NCBI RefSeq assembly: GCF_008386315.1
Contig: NZ_CP043808.1
Span: 3,038,001 to 3,102,000, forward strand
Direction of reading: 5' to 3'
Source: Serinicoccus marinus DSM 15273
GTDB taxonomy: Bacteria; Actinomycetota; Actinomycetes; Actinomycetales; Dermatophilaceae
Length of the DNA stretch: 64,000 bases
The first letter of the stretch is position 1. Every line of letters starts with the position of its first letter. The notes beneath the pieces were generated by a model, which was not told where the DNA came from, did not search any database, and saw nothing but the letters and a program-made list of their open reading frames with translations. The translations under genes and the position numbers were made by a program. Positions 15,049 to 23,342 of the stretch are shown here, piece after piece.

Positions 15049-17651
15049 CACGCCACCCCCGCCGGCTCGGCCGCCGCGTGGGCGCGGTCGGCGCCGGCAG
15101 GGTCGGCGGGAGAGTCCTCCTGCCCGAGCTCGGCATACCGGCCCTTGACCCGCAGGTTGTCGGGGTCCAGCAACGGTGTCGCGTCGACGCTCGCCACGGT
15201 GACCGGGTAGAGCTCCTCCATGTAGGAGACCGCCAGCTCGGTCCCGACGCTCGCCTGCGCCGGCGGCAGGAAGGCCATGAGCACGTGCTTGCCGAGGCTC
15301 GGCGCGGAGGCCGCGGAGGTGACGTAGGGGTGGTGCCCGTGGCCGTCGGTGAGCGGCTCGCCCTCGCGGGTGAGGATCGGCTCGCCGCCGAGCATGTAGC
15401 GCTTCACCCCGCTCGCGGAGGTGTGGTCGTCGACGGTCAGCGCGCAGAGCACGGCTCGCGGCTGCTCGTCGGCCTGCGCGAGGACCGCCTGCTTGCCGAT
15501 GAAGTCGGCGTCCTTGATCTTCGGCCGCTGCATGCCGGTCTCGGCGAGGGTCCGCTCCGAGTCGAGCTCGGCGCCGTAGGCGCGGTAGCCCTTCTCGATG
15601 CGCCCGGTCGCGGTGTAGACCCCGATGCCGACCGGCACGACGCCGTGCTCGCGGCCGGCCTCGATCAACCGGTCCCACAGGGCCGCACCGGTCTCGATCG
15701 GGGCATACAGCTCCCAGCCGAACTCGCCGACGTAGGAGATCCGCGAGGCGAGGACCGACAGCTCGCCGACCTCGATGAGCCGGCAGGTCCCGAACCTGAA
15801 CGTCTCGGGCGAGAGGTCGTCGTCGGTGAGCGCCCCGAGGACGTCGCCGGCGCGTGGGCCCCAGACCCCGATCGTCGTGTATGCCGAGGTCAGGTCGACC
15901 AGCGAAGCACCCTCGGGGAGGTGGTCGGCGAACCACTTGGCGTCGACCATGCCGTGCGCGCCGCCGGTGACGACGCGGAAGCGGTCGTGCGCGAGACGCA
16001 TGACGGTGAGGTCGGAGCGGAAGCCGCCCTGCTCGTCGAGGACGGGGGTGTAGATCACCCGCCCGATCGCGACGTCGGCCTGCGCGACGATGATCCGCTG
16101 CACCGCGTCCAGCGCGGCCGGCCCGACGATGTCGAACATCGCGAAGGCGCTGAGGTCCACGATCCCGCCGCGGGTGCGCAGGGCCAGGTGCTCGGCGTTG
16201 ATGATCGGGGACCACCAGCGGGCGTCCCACTCGTGCTCGCGCGGCATGACGGCGTCGCCGAACTCCTCCAGCAGCGGCTCGTTCGAGGCATACCACTGCG
16301 GACGCTCCCAGCCGACGGCCTCGAAGAACTCGGCACCGAGCGCCTTCTGGCTCTCGTGCATCGGCGACTTCCGGACCGGGCGCGAGCTGGCCCACTGCTC
16401 GCCGGGGTGGACGATGCCGTAGGTCTTGTTGAAGGCCTCGGAGGTCCGCGCGCGGATGTGCGCACGGGTGCGCTGGTGGGGGTAGAAGCGCGCGATGTCG
16501 CTGTGCCCCAGGTCGATCTCGGGTATGCCGTGGGTCATCCACTCGGCGACCGCGCGGCCCACGCCCGGACCCTCCTTGATCCAGACCGCGGCGCAGCTCC
16601 ACAGACCCTTGACCTCGGGCGTCTCACCGAGGACGGGGGCGCCGTCGGGGGTGAGCGAGAGGAGACCGTTGATGGCATACCGGATCTCGGCGCGCTCGTC
16701 GCCGAGGAGCTCGGGCATGAGCTCCAGCGCCTGCTCGAGCTGGGGGTCGAAGTCGTCCTCGGTGAAGGGCATCTCGGTCGGGGACAGCTTGGCCTGGGCG
16801 ATCGAGGGGATCTCGTCCGGCTCGTGCAGGATCGCGCGGTGGGCGTAGGACCCGACCTCCATGTCCGAGCCGTGCTGGCGCTCGTAGCAGAAGGTGTCCA
16901 TGTCGCGGATGATCGGGAAGCTGATCTCGCCGGGCTTGTCGGCGAGCTGCTCGCAGGGGCCGACGGAGATCATCTGGTGCACCGCTGGGGTGAGCGGGAT
17001 GTGCGCACCCGCCATCCGTGCCAGCCGGGGGCTCCAGACCCCGCAGGCGATGACGACCACGGGCGCCTCGATGTCACCCTTGTCGGTCTGGACGGCGCTG
17101 ATCCGGCCCTCGGTGACGGTCATCCCCGTGACCTCGACGTTGGGGACGGTGGTGAGCACGCCCTTGTCATGCGCCTTCTCCCGCATGATCGTGCCGGCGC
17201 GCAGCGAGTCGACGACCCCGACGGAGGGCGTCCAGAAGCCGCCCACGATGACGCTGGGGTCGAGGAAGGGCACCTTCTCGACGACCTCCTCGGGCGTCAC
17301 GAGGCTGGCCTCGATCCCCCACGCCCGGGCCGAGCTCATCCGCCGCCGCAGCTCCTCCATCCGCTCCTCGGTGCGGGCGACCTCGAAGCCCCCGGAGGTG
17401 GTGAGCACCCCCATCTCCTCGTACTGCCGCATCGAGTCGAGGGTCAGGTCGGTGATCTCCCGGCTGTGGTCCACCGGGAAGATGAAGTTGGACGCGTGGC
17501 CGGTCGAGCCGCCCGGGTTGGGCAGCGGTCCCTTGTCGATCTGGACGATGTCGGTCCAGCCCAGCTCGGCGAGGTGGTGGACCAGGGAGTTGCCGACGAT
17601 GCCGGCACCGATGACCAGCACGTCGCAGCGGTCGGGGAGAGAGGAGGTCAT
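15048..17651 (-). CDS. Dimethylglycine/sarcosine dehydrogenase-like flavoprotein with GcvT domains
   Basis: An 867-residue bifunctional enzyme. The DAO domain (1 to about 390) has the FAD motif VLVIGAGIVGNSLVHHLAELG and a histidine in GGSTGHASNFIFP where relatives attach FAD covalently. An FAO_M linker follows (about 390-445, ending HIRARTSEAFNKTYGIVHPG). Next come GCV_T (about 450-740, GRVIYTPVLDEQGGFRSDLT) and GCV_T_C (about 755-850). The family oxidatively demethylates dimethylglycine or sarcosine, transferring the C1 unit to tetrahydrofolate. Downstream ETF genes supply the acceptor. The start at 17651 has GAAGG upstream. Exact substrate is inference. Confidence 0.88.
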   Translation of the reverse strand: MTSSLPDRCDVLVIGAGIVGNSLVHHLAELGWTDIVQIDKGPLPNPGGSTGHASNFIFPVDHSREITDLTLDSMRQYEEMGVLTTSGGFEVARTEERMEELRRRMSSARAWGIEASLVTPEEVVEKVPFLDPSVIVGGFWTPSVGVVDSLRAGTIMREKAHDKGVLTTVPNVEVTGMTVTEGRISAVQTDKGDIEAPVVVIACGVWSPRLARMAGAHIPLTPAVHQMISVGPCEQLADKPGEISFPIIRDMDTFCYERQHGSDMEVGSYAHRAILHEPDEIPSIAQAKLSPTEMPFTEDDFDPQLEQALELMPELLGDERAEIRYAINGLLSLTPDGAPVLGETPEVKGLWSCAAVWIKEGPGVGRAVAEWMTHGIPEIDLGHSDIARFYPHQRTRAHIRARTSEAFNKTYGIVHPGEQWASSRPVRKSPMHESQKALGAEFFEAVGWERPQWYASNEPLLEEFGDAVMPREHEWDARWWSPIINAEHLALRTRGGIVDLSAFAMFDIVGPAALDAVQRIIVAQADVAIGRVIYTPVLDEQGGFRSDLTVMRLAHDRFRVVTGGAHGMVDAKWFADHLPEGASLVDLTSAYTTIGVWGPRAGDVLGALTDDDLSPETFRFGTCRLIEVGELSVLASRISYVGEFGWELYAPIETGAALWDRLIEAGREHGVVPVGIGVYTATGRIEKGYRAYGAELDSERTLAETGMQRPKIKDADFIGKQAVLAQADEQPRAVLCALTVDDHTSASGVKRYMLGGEPILTREGEPLTDGHGHHPYVTSAASAPSLGKHVLMAFLPPAQASVGTELAVSYMEELYPVTVASVDATPLLDPDNLRVKGRYAELGQEDSPADPAGADRAHAAAEPAGVA

Positions 17652-17667
17652 GGTCGCCCTTCGTTGG

Positions 17668-17731
17668 TGCGTAATATGCAACGCTGCGCGTATCGTGCAA
17701 TCAGTCTCATCGGTCGCGGGAGGAGTGTCAA
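17668..17731 (-). promoter_or_regulatory. Promoter and candidate IclR operator of the dehydrogenase-ETF operon
   Basis: On the minus strand a TTGACA -35 (17726-17731) and GAGACT -10 (17703-17708) are 17 nt apart. Immediately downstream, 17675-17700 contains GTTGCATA preceded by a CGATACGCG-type half. It is the weakest match to an element found better preserved at 20786, 23208 and 24210. The position favours repression by a bound regulator. Confidence 0.5.
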
Positions 17732-18024
17732 GGCTCCGCGCGGACCGACGTGCACGAGGCTGAACCGCGTGCAGGTATGCCGAGGCGCAGGCCACCGGCG
17801 CACGTCGCCCGGCACCGGGCACCCCCACCCCGACCGATGACCCGACCCGCCTTTCAACGGGCCGGAGGCATACCTCGTCCTGAGGCGAGCGCCCGGACGA
17901 GGGGCGCAGGATCGGTCCATGACCGTCACCCAGATGCCGGACGGGCCCGCCCCGTCGCCGCGCTCGCCCGCCGGGGAGAGCGCGACCACGCAACACCTGA
18001 CATCATCGCTCTCAGGAGGTGACC
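17732..18024. other. Intergenic region without a supported gene
   Basis: Between the divergent dehydrogenase operon and the small antitoxin gene. It holds two GGTATGCC-type motifs (about 17772 and 17867) and a short palindromic stretch around 17860-17905. I see no ORF with recognisable content or RNA structure. Confidence 0.5.
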
Positions 18025-18282
18025 GTGGCTGAGCTCATCGTGCGCAACATCGAGGATGAGGTCGTGGCAGCGCTGCAGAAGCGCGCCGCTGCCCGAGGAC
18101 GCTCGGCCGAGGCCGAGCACCGCGTGATCCTGCGTGAGGCGGTCCTGGGTGGGGCCGGCTTCAGGGCGACGCTCGCCTCGATACCGGACGTCGGCCAGGA
18201 CGAGGACTTCCAGAGGGTCGCCGACTCAGGACGGGACGTCGACCTGACTGGCGCGCGACTGGTCGACCCGTTTGGCGCCTGA
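18025..18282 (+). CDS. FitA/VapB-like ribbon-helix-helix antitoxin, orphan
   Basis: An 85-residue protein, VAELIVRNIEDEVVAALQKR then AARGRSAEAEHRVILREAV, the FitA-type RHH pattern (short strand, RGRSAEAE turn, helix). AGGAGG at 18014-18019 sits 5 nt before the GTG at 18025; a further GTG at 18019 is inside that site and was rejected. FitA-like proteins normally precede a PIN-domain FitB toxin, but the next gene is on the other strand and encodes a SnoaL-like protein. It is therefore an orphan, perhaps a relic or acting in trans. Confidence 0.75.
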   Translation: MAELIVRNIEDEVVAALQKRAAARGRSAEAEHRVILREAVLGGAGFRATLASIPDVGQDEDFQRVADSGRDVDLTGARLVDPFGA

Positions 18283-18320
18283 CCGCGCGCCTGCCCGTGC
18301 ACCGTCGCCGCGGCCCGACC

Positions 18321-18692
18321 TCAGAGGGCTGGCCGGGTCCCCGCTGGCGGGTCGGCGTCGCAGTCCGCCCACACCTCGACCATCTCGGTGACGAGTCCGT
18401 CGCGGGTGGTGGCGAACATCGCGACCTCGAAGTGCGCCTCGACGCCGTCGACCATCCCCGTCACGTGGGCACGCGCCGCAGCCCGGTCACCGTCACCGAC
18501 GATCTGGGCGAGCGTCATCCGACCGAACCCCGGGTAGTCGGCGTTGAGGCGCACCCAACCGACCCGGTCGAAGCGCTCGCGGGTGTGCACGAGCGTGCTG
18601 GTGAAGTCGGGCGCGAGCAGGTCGGGCAGGTCACCCCACGCCCGGTCGTCGATCGTCTTTACCAGCCGACGCAGCACCGCGGAGGCATCCAT
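18321..18692 (-). CDS. SnoaL/NTF2-like domain protein
   Basis: A 123-residue protein beginning MDASAVLRRLVKTIDDRAW. LPDLLAPDFTSTLVHTRERFDRVGWVRLNADYPGF and AHFEVAMFATTRDGLVTEMVEVWAD give the helix-sheet pattern of the nuclear-transport-factor-2 fold used by SnoaL-like proteins. Function cannot be read from sequence; many are uncharacterised small-molecule binders. I chose 18692 rather than the longer 18734 frame, because TACCCT (18699-18704) lies 6 nt upstream and the extension is low-complexity. Confidence 0.7.
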   Translation of the reverse strand: MDASAVLRRLVKTIDDRAWGDLPDLLAPDFTSTLVHTRERFDRVGWVRLNADYPGFGRMTLAQIVGDGDRAAARAHVTGMVDGVEAHFEVAMFATTRDGLVTEMVEVWADCDADPPAGTRPAL

Positions 18693-18730
18693 GGGTCGAG
18701 GGTAGGCGCGGCCACGGACACGCCCGCTCG

Positions 18731-19198
18731 TCACCGGGCGTCAGGGCAGGCGGGACAGCAGGGAGAGCACGGCGCCGCCCACCGTGTCCGTCTCCCGGCC
18801 GGCTTGGTCCCGGCATACACCCGCTCGCCCGCGAGACCGAGCGACCAGACCTGGCTGAACTCGTCGCCGAAGGGCGCCTCGACGGACTCCCAGCCGATGC
18901 TCTCGGCGAAGCCCGGGTCCTCGGCCGCCCACGCGTCCAGCTCGCCCGTCGTGAGCTTGGCCAGGGTCCAGGTGTCACCGCCGTCGGTTGACCGCCAGAT
19001 GCCTGCACCGCTCCAGGCGCCACCACCCCCGGCCCAGATGGTCCCGGTGGCCGGATCGCCGACCACGTGATTGATCGGCCAGCCGTCGCAGAACGGTCCC
19101 CGCACGGACCACGACCCCTCCGCGTCGCTCCTGGGCTCGAGGACGAAGGCTCCCTTGGTCGTGCCCACCAGCAGCTGCCGGCCGTGTCCCGTGCTCAT
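18731..19198 (-). pseudogene. Truncated BNR-repeat / exo-sialidase-like protein
   Basis: The frame starts MSTGHGRQLLVGTTKGAFVLEP and continues with BNR/Asp-box-type repeats (SGAGIWRSTDGGDTWTLAK, SQVWSLGLAGERVYAGTKPAG). It then runs into an unrelated Arg/Cys/Pro-rich tail. Relatives with this N-terminus are usually about 350-residue beta-propellers, so only the first two or three blades remain. This fragment cannot fold into a full propeller. The function of the parent family is poorly known and often annotated glycosyl hydrolase; I do not assign one. Confidence 0.6.
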
Positions 19199-19273
19199 GT
19201 CTGATCGTCTCCCCCTCGGTGCCTGCGCGTCCAGGTCATCGACAGACTGGCACGGGCGACCGACAGTCCCCGC

Positions 19274-20128
19274 TCAGCGCACCGGCTGGTCCCGCCCGAA
19301 CTCGCCGGGAGTGAGGCCCGTCACCGCCCGGAAGTCATGCGTGAAGTGGGCCTGGTCGGCATACCCGAGCCGGGCCGCCAGGTCCGCGAGCGACCCTGAC
19401 CCCGACCGTGGCCCGGTCCCGTCCTTGAGCGCGGCGACCGCGTCGTGGAGCCGCCGCCGCTGGATCAGCCACTTGGGGCTGAGGCCGACGCGTTGCTCGA
19501 CGAGCCGCTGCAGCGCCCGCTCCCCCAGCCCCGCGCGCCGTGCGAGCTCGTCGACCCGGGTCACCTCGGGGTGGTCCCGCACCCAGGCCACGAGGTCGTT
19601 GACGAGGAGACCCGCGTCGTCGACGGGCAGGTATGCCGTCAGCCACCGCTCGGTCGCCGCGACCGCCTCGGCGTGCGCTCGCGGCGAAGCGGGGTCGTCC
19701 GCCATCGCGCCGCGGATCTGCGTCACGAGCGCGTGCGCGTCAGGGCTCGGCAGCTGCCCCAGGTCGAGGTACGCGTCGGTGACCGTCGCGACCGAGCGAC
19801 CCAGGATCAACCGCCCGGCCGCCGGGGTCAGCATCGTCCCGACCGCCCACCCCTCCCCCTCGAGCGTCACCGAGGACCGGCCGCGGACGACGCCGTAGAA
19901 CCGGGCATACGTGTTGCTCACGACGACGAGGCAGACCGGGTGCTGCAGCGTGCTCTGCGTCGAGGGCTCGGCCAGCGACCACACCGGGATCCAGTAGCGC
20001 TCCACGAGGTCGCGCAGGTGGGGCGAGGGCGGGTAGCGGTGGATCGGTGGCGAGGGTCGGCTGACCCCCGTCAGGTGCGCCCGGTCCACCGGGTCGGTCA
20101 GACGCGCGCGACCCTGGTCGGCTGGCAT
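19274..20128 (-). CDS. AraC-family transcriptional regulator
   Basis: A 284-residue protein. The C-terminal region has two helix-turn-helix units: VDELARRAGLGERALQRLVEQRVGLSPKWLIQRRRL and SLADLAARLGYADQAHFTHDFRAVTGLTPGEF, the standard AraC signature with LGYADQAHFTHDF. The N-terminal domain (HLRDLVERYWIPVWSLAEPST) resembles the DUF6597-type sensor. Target unknown; the divergent TIGR03086 gene 52 bp away is the obvious candidate. CATAAT (20136-20141) is exactly 7 nt before the ATG, giving a leaderless transcript. Confidence 0.87.
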   Translation of the reverse strand: MPADQGRARLTDPVDRAHLTGVSRPSPPIHRYPPSPHLRDLVERYWIPVWSLAEPSTQSTLQHPVCLVVVSNTYARFYGVVRGRSSVTLEGEGWAVGTMLTPAAGRLILGRSVATVTDAYLDLGQLPSPDAHALVTQIRGAMADDPASPRAHAEAVAATERWLTAYLPVDDAGLLVNDLVAWVRDHPEVTRVDELARRAGLGERALQRLVEQRVGLSPKWLIQRRRLHDAVAALKDGTGPRSGSGSLADLAARLGYADQAHFTHDFRAVTGLTPGEFGRDQPVR

Positions 20129-20180
20129 GTGTCGGATTATGACAAGAGAGGGCGCCGGCGGTCCCGCCATCGTGGTGGGC

Positions 20181-20747
20181 ATGGAGCAGACAGCACAGAG
20201 ATTCATCGAGCGCACCGGGCAGTTCACGCAGATCGTGAGCGGCGCACAGGGCCGCTGGGACGCCCCGTCGCCCTGCGAGGGGTGGACCGCGCGGGACGTC
20301 GTCGCCCACGTCGTGCAGACGCAGCGCGACTTCCTCGGGCAGCAGGGCTTCGACCTCGGGGCCGCCCCCGACCTCGGGGACCCCGCGCAGGCCTGGGCGC
20401 AGCACGCGGAGCAGGCCGGAGGCATCGTGAGGCAGGACGGGGTCGCGGAGCGGGAGTACGCGGGCTACTTCGGCCCGACCACCCTGGGCGCCACGATGGC
20501 GGACTTCTACGGCTGGGACCTCGTCATCCACGGGTCGGATGTGGCCCGCGCCACCGGCCAGCCGTGGTCGGTCGACGAGGAGGAGGCATCCGCGCTCATC
20601 GCTGCCGCCGACGGCTGGGGCGAGGCGCTCTACAGCGAGGGCATCTGCGCCCCCGCGGTCTCGGTCCCGGACGACGCCCCGCCGACGGACCGCCTCCTGG
20701 CTCGGCTCGGCCGCGACCCGGGGTGGCCGACCGGCGGACAGCCCTGA
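20181..20747 (+). CDS. TIGR03086-family metal-binding protein (mycothiol isomerase fold)
   Basis: A 188-residue protein of the DinB/MDMPI superfamily. CEGWTARDVVAHVVQTQRDFL carries the first metal histidine and GWDLVIHGSDVARATGQPW the later one. The family is actinobacterial and often linked to mycothiol-dependent chemistry, but most members lack a proven reaction. I chose ATG 20181 (MEQTAQRFIERTGQF) because similarity begins there, although the frame extends to 20127. It is divergent from the AraC-type regulator. Confidence 0.8.
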   Translation: MEQTAQRFIERTGQFTQIVSGAQGRWDAPSPCEGWTARDVVAHVVQTQRDFLGQQGFDLGAAPDLGDPAQAWAQHAEQAGGIVRQDGVAEREYAGYFGPTTLGATMADFYGWDLVIHGSDVARATGQPWSVDEEEASALIAAADGWGEALYSEGICAPAVSVPDDAPPTDRLLARLGRDPGWPTGGQP

Positions 20748-20783
20748 GCGGCGTCGGGATCCGCGCCGGGGCGACACGCCGAG

Positions 20784-20832
20784 TTGCGTATCGCGCATAC
20801 CATTGCATAGGACGAAACTTCAGGTGTAGCGT
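20784..20832 (+). promoter_or_regulatory. Candidate IclR operator and promoter of the GcvT/DmdA-like gene
   Basis: GCGTATCGCG-N6-ATTGCAT (20786-20808) matches the element at the IclR and MTHFR-like promoters. TTGCAT within it (20803-20808) can serve as -35 to TAGCGT (20827-20832, 18-nt spacer), so a bound regulator would block polymerase. About 75 nt of 5' leader follows before the ATG. Confidence 0.5.
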
Positions 20833-20907
20833 CGCGAGCACGCTGGAAAACAGCCCACCGACCGGTCGACCCTGCGAAGTCGACCCCGCATGACAGGAGG
20901 GCGGCCC

Positions 20908-22281
20908 ATGGCGGCAACCCCGAGCATCGCAACCACCCAGAGCGACACACCCGCACCCGAGCAGCCGGACGGTCCGGACGCTCTCAACCACAACTACCCG
21001 ACGGTCGACCAGGGGCGCACCGTCCCGGTGAACCTGCGCCAGTCCGGACCCACGCCGGTGGAGATGCTCATCTCCACCCGCATCCGCAAGTCGCCCTACT
21101 GGCACCTGTCGGTCGAGTCCGGCGCCTGGCGCGCCGAGGTCTACAACCGCACCTACCACCCGCGGGGCTACGTGAGCAGGGACGACGGCGCCGCGCTGAC
21201 CGAGCACCAGTCGGTCGTCAACGACGTGACGCTGTGGAACGTCGCCGTCGAGCGGCAGATCCAGGTCAAGGGCCCGGACGCCGAGGCCTTCGTCAACTAC
21301 GTCATCACCCGGCAGGCCAAGAAGATCAGCCCGATGCACGCCCGCTACGTCATCCTGTGCAACGAGGCCGGCGGCGTGCTCAACGACCCGGTGCTGCTGC
21401 GGATCAGCGAGGACGAGTTCTGGTTCAGCCTGTCCGACTCCGACCTCATGCTCTGGCTGCAGGGGGTCAACGTCGGCAAGGGGTATGACGTGGCGATCCA
21501 GGAGATCGACGTGTGCCCGGTGCAGATCCAGGGACCGAAGTCCGAGGCGCTCATGCGCGACCTCATCGGTCCGATGGTCTCCGACATCCCCAACTACGGG
21601 CTGGCCGCGGCCGAGGTGGCGGGACTGCCGGTCATCGTGTCCCAGACCGGGTTCACCGGGGAGAAGGGCTACGAGATCTACCTCTACGACGCCACGCTGC
21701 ACGCCGAGCAGATGTGGTACGCCATCCTCGCGGCGGGTGAGGCGCACAACCTGCGGGTCATCGCGCCGGCCCACCCCCGGCGGGTCCAGGCCGGCATCCT
21801 GTCCTGGGGTCAGGACCTGGACGCCGAGACCTCACCGCTGCAGACCAACCTGGCCTACCAGGTGCCGCGGATGAAGGAGGAGGACTACATCGGCAAGGCG
21901 GCGCTGGAGGCGCAGCGCGAGCAGCTGGAGGCGGGCAACCCGCCGTTCAGCCAGATGCTCGTGGGCCTGCGGCTGGGTGGCAAGCCCATCACCGACTACG
22001 CCCCGGACTTCTGGCTGGTGAGCACGGTCGAGTCCGACGACCCGGTCGGCTACCTCACCTCGCCGTGGTTCTCCCCCGAGCTCGACACCAACATCGCGCT
22101 CGGCTACGTGCCGTTCGGCCTGAGCGGGGTCGGCACCGAGCTGCGGGTGTGGCTGCCGAATGAGTATGCCGAGACCCCCGGCCAGCCGGTCGGTGCCACG
22201 GTCGTCGAGGTGCCCTTCCGCCCCTCGGTGAACCCCAACACGCGCGAGGTGCTCAAGGAGGAGGGTCAGGCCTTCCTCTGA
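20908..22281 (+). CDS. GcvT-family THF-dependent demethylase, similar to DMSP demethylase DmdA
   Basis: A 457-residue aminomethyltransferase-fold protein. VTLWNVAVERQIQVKGPDAE, LNDPVLLRISEDEFWFSLSDSD, VQIQGPKSEALM and SQTGFTGEKGYEIYLYD line up, from memory, with DmdA (VWDVACERQVEIKG..., LVNDPVLLKL..., IQGPKS...). Such enzymes move a methyl group from a sulfonium or ether to tetrahydrofolate. The nearby MTHFR-like gene would then process methyl-THF. Whether DMSP, betaine or an aromatic ether is the donor cannot be decided here. AGGAGGG sits about 8 nt before ATG 20908. A strong terminator follows. Confidence 0.8.
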   Translation: MAATPSIATTQSDTPAPEQPDGPDALNHNYPTVDQGRTVPVNLRQSGPTPVEMLISTRIRKSPYWHLSVESGAWRAEVYNRTYHPRGYVSRDDGAALTEHQSVVNDVTLWNVAVERQIQVKGPDAEAFVNYVITRQAKKISPMHARYVILCNEAGGVLNDPVLLRISEDEFWFSLSDSDLMLWLQGVNVGKGYDVAIQEIDVCPVQIQGPKSEALMRDLIGPMVSDIPNYGLAAAEVAGLPVIVSQTGFTGEKGYEIYLYDATLHAEQMWYAILAAGEAHNLRVIAPAHPRRVQAGILSWGQDLDAETSPLQTNLAYQVPRMKEEDYIGKAALEAQREQLEAGNPPFSQMLVGLRLGGKPITDYAPDFWLVSTVESDDPVGYLTSPWFSPELDTNIALGYVPFGLSGVGTELRVWLPNEYAETPGQPVGATVVEVPFRPSVNPNTREVLKEEGQAFL

Positions 22282-22300
22282 CCTGAGTGATCGGGCTGAC

Positions 22301-22332
22301 CGGGCCCCGACCGCCGCTGCGGTCGGGGCCCG
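22301..22332 (+). terminator. Strong hairpin terminator after the DmdA-like gene
   Basis: CGGGCCCCGACCG pairs perfectly with CGGTCGGGGCCCG (13-bp stem, loop CCGCTG), 20 nt after the stop codon. It may also serve the convergent IclR gene, whose stop is about 80 nt further on. Confidence 0.8.
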
Positions 22333-22410
22333 GGTCGCGCGCTGGCAGGCGGCGATCGTGACGAAGCGACGGCCGCGACCCAGCGCGGCCGTGACGAAAG
22401 GCGGTCGAGC

Positions 22411-23205
22411 TCAGGAGCCGGCGGTGGGCGCGACCTGGTGCCAGCCGAGCCGGACCGACACCTGCGCCGCGGCCCGCAGCAGCGCGGGGAGCAGCTGCTC
22501 CACCTGTGCCTCGTCCATCCGGAAGGTCGGCCCGGACAGGCTCATCGAGGCGCAGATCTCCCCGTGCGCGTCCCGGACCGGGGCCGCCATGGCGGTCAGC
22601 CCCACGTCGAGCTCGTCCCGGACGACGGCATACCCCTGCTTCCGCGCCCGGTCGGCCAGCTCGTCCAGCTGCGCCTGGTCGGTGACCGTGCGCTCGGTGT
22701 AGCTGGCGAGGTCACCCCACGCGGCGCGGCGCTCCGCGCGCGACAGCTCGCTGAGCAGCACCCTGCCGTTGCTGGTCGCGTGCAGCGGGATGCGCTGCCC
22801 CACCCAGTTGTAGGAGGTGATCGTCGAGGGCCCGATGACCTGGTCGATGTAGAGCGCCGAGTGCCCGCCGAGCACCGCGATGTTGACCGTCTCGTTGGTC
22901 TCCGCGGCCAGCTCCTGACAGATCGGCCGGGCCTCCTGCACGAGATCCAGCCGCGCCGTCGTGGCACCCGCCAGACGCAGGACCCCGACTCCCAGGGTCG
23001 CCCGGCCCCGCTCGCCGCCGAGCTCGACCAGGCCGTGCGCGGCCAGGGTCGCCACCAGTCTGCTGGCGGTGGACTTGTGCACCCCGAGCTCGGTCGCCAC
23101 CTCGCCCACACCGGCCTCACCGGTCCGCGCCAGGATCTCCAGGATGGTCAGCGCCCGGTCCACGGACTGGACCATGGCACCGGTGGTCTCGTCATCGTTG
23201 CGCAT
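22411..23205 (-). CDS. IclR-family transcriptional regulator of the C1 island
   Basis: A 264-residue protein. The N-terminal winged helix is VQSVDRALTILEILARTGE then VGEVATELGVHKSTASRLVATLAAHGLVEL. The C-terminal effector domain has LAAETNETVNIAVLGGHSALYIDQV, LHATSNGRVLLSEL and VDVGLTAMAAPVRDAHGEICASMSLSGP. It sits between the DmdA-like and MTHFR-like genes. Its own promoter (TAGGGT 23212-23217, 6 nt before ATG) is embedded in the shared operator, pointing to autorepression and control of neighbouring C1 genes. Ligand unknown. Confidence 0.9.
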   Translation of the reverse strand: MRNDDETTGAMVQSVDRALTILEILARTGEAGVGEVATELGVHKSTASRLVATLAAHGLVELGGERGRATLGVGVLRLAGATTARLDLVQEARPICQELAAETNETVNIAVLGGHSALYIDQVIGPSTITSYNWVGQRIPLHATSNGRVLLSELSRAERRAAWGDLASYTERTVTDQAQLDELADRARKQGYAVVRDELDVGLTAMAAPVRDAHGEICASMSLSGPTFRMDEAQVEQLLPALLRAAAQVSVRLGWHQVAPTAGS

Positions 23206-23207
23206 GT

Positions 23208-23229
23208 CGCAACCCTAAGCGCCATACGC
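23208..23229 (-). promoter_or_regulatory. Candidate IclR auto-operator overlapping its -10 box
   Basis: Minus-strand GCGTATGGCG-CTTAGG-GTTGC, with outer GTCGC/GCGAC arms of dyad symmetry (to 23232). The TAGGGT -10 lies inside the spacer and the start codon abuts it, so binding would directly block initiation. Confidence 0.55.
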
Positions 23230-23342
23230 GACGCAGCGCCGTGACAGGGTCCCCCCGGCGCGTCGCACCGTCCGCGCCCCACCCTCTCACGACCGTTCCC
23301 GCGCAGAGCGTCGGTGCAGCCGGACCGCTCCTCGCCACCGGG

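Noticed and set aside
15078..17840. A 920-codon open frame on the plus strand
   Set aside because: It is the antisense shadow of the dehydrogenase gene: composition is Arg/Asp/Gly/His-rich with no domain, while the minus-strand product is a textbook flavoprotein.
20820..20907. Possible glycine-type riboswitch before the DmdA-like gene
   Set aside because: The ~75-nt leader lacks the paired-aptamer length and conserved core; a protein-binding operator explains the region better.
22438..23244. A 268-codon plus-strand frame opposite the IclR gene
   Set aside because: GC-rich antisense shadow without recognisable motifs; the IclR protein on the other strand is complete with promoter and operator.
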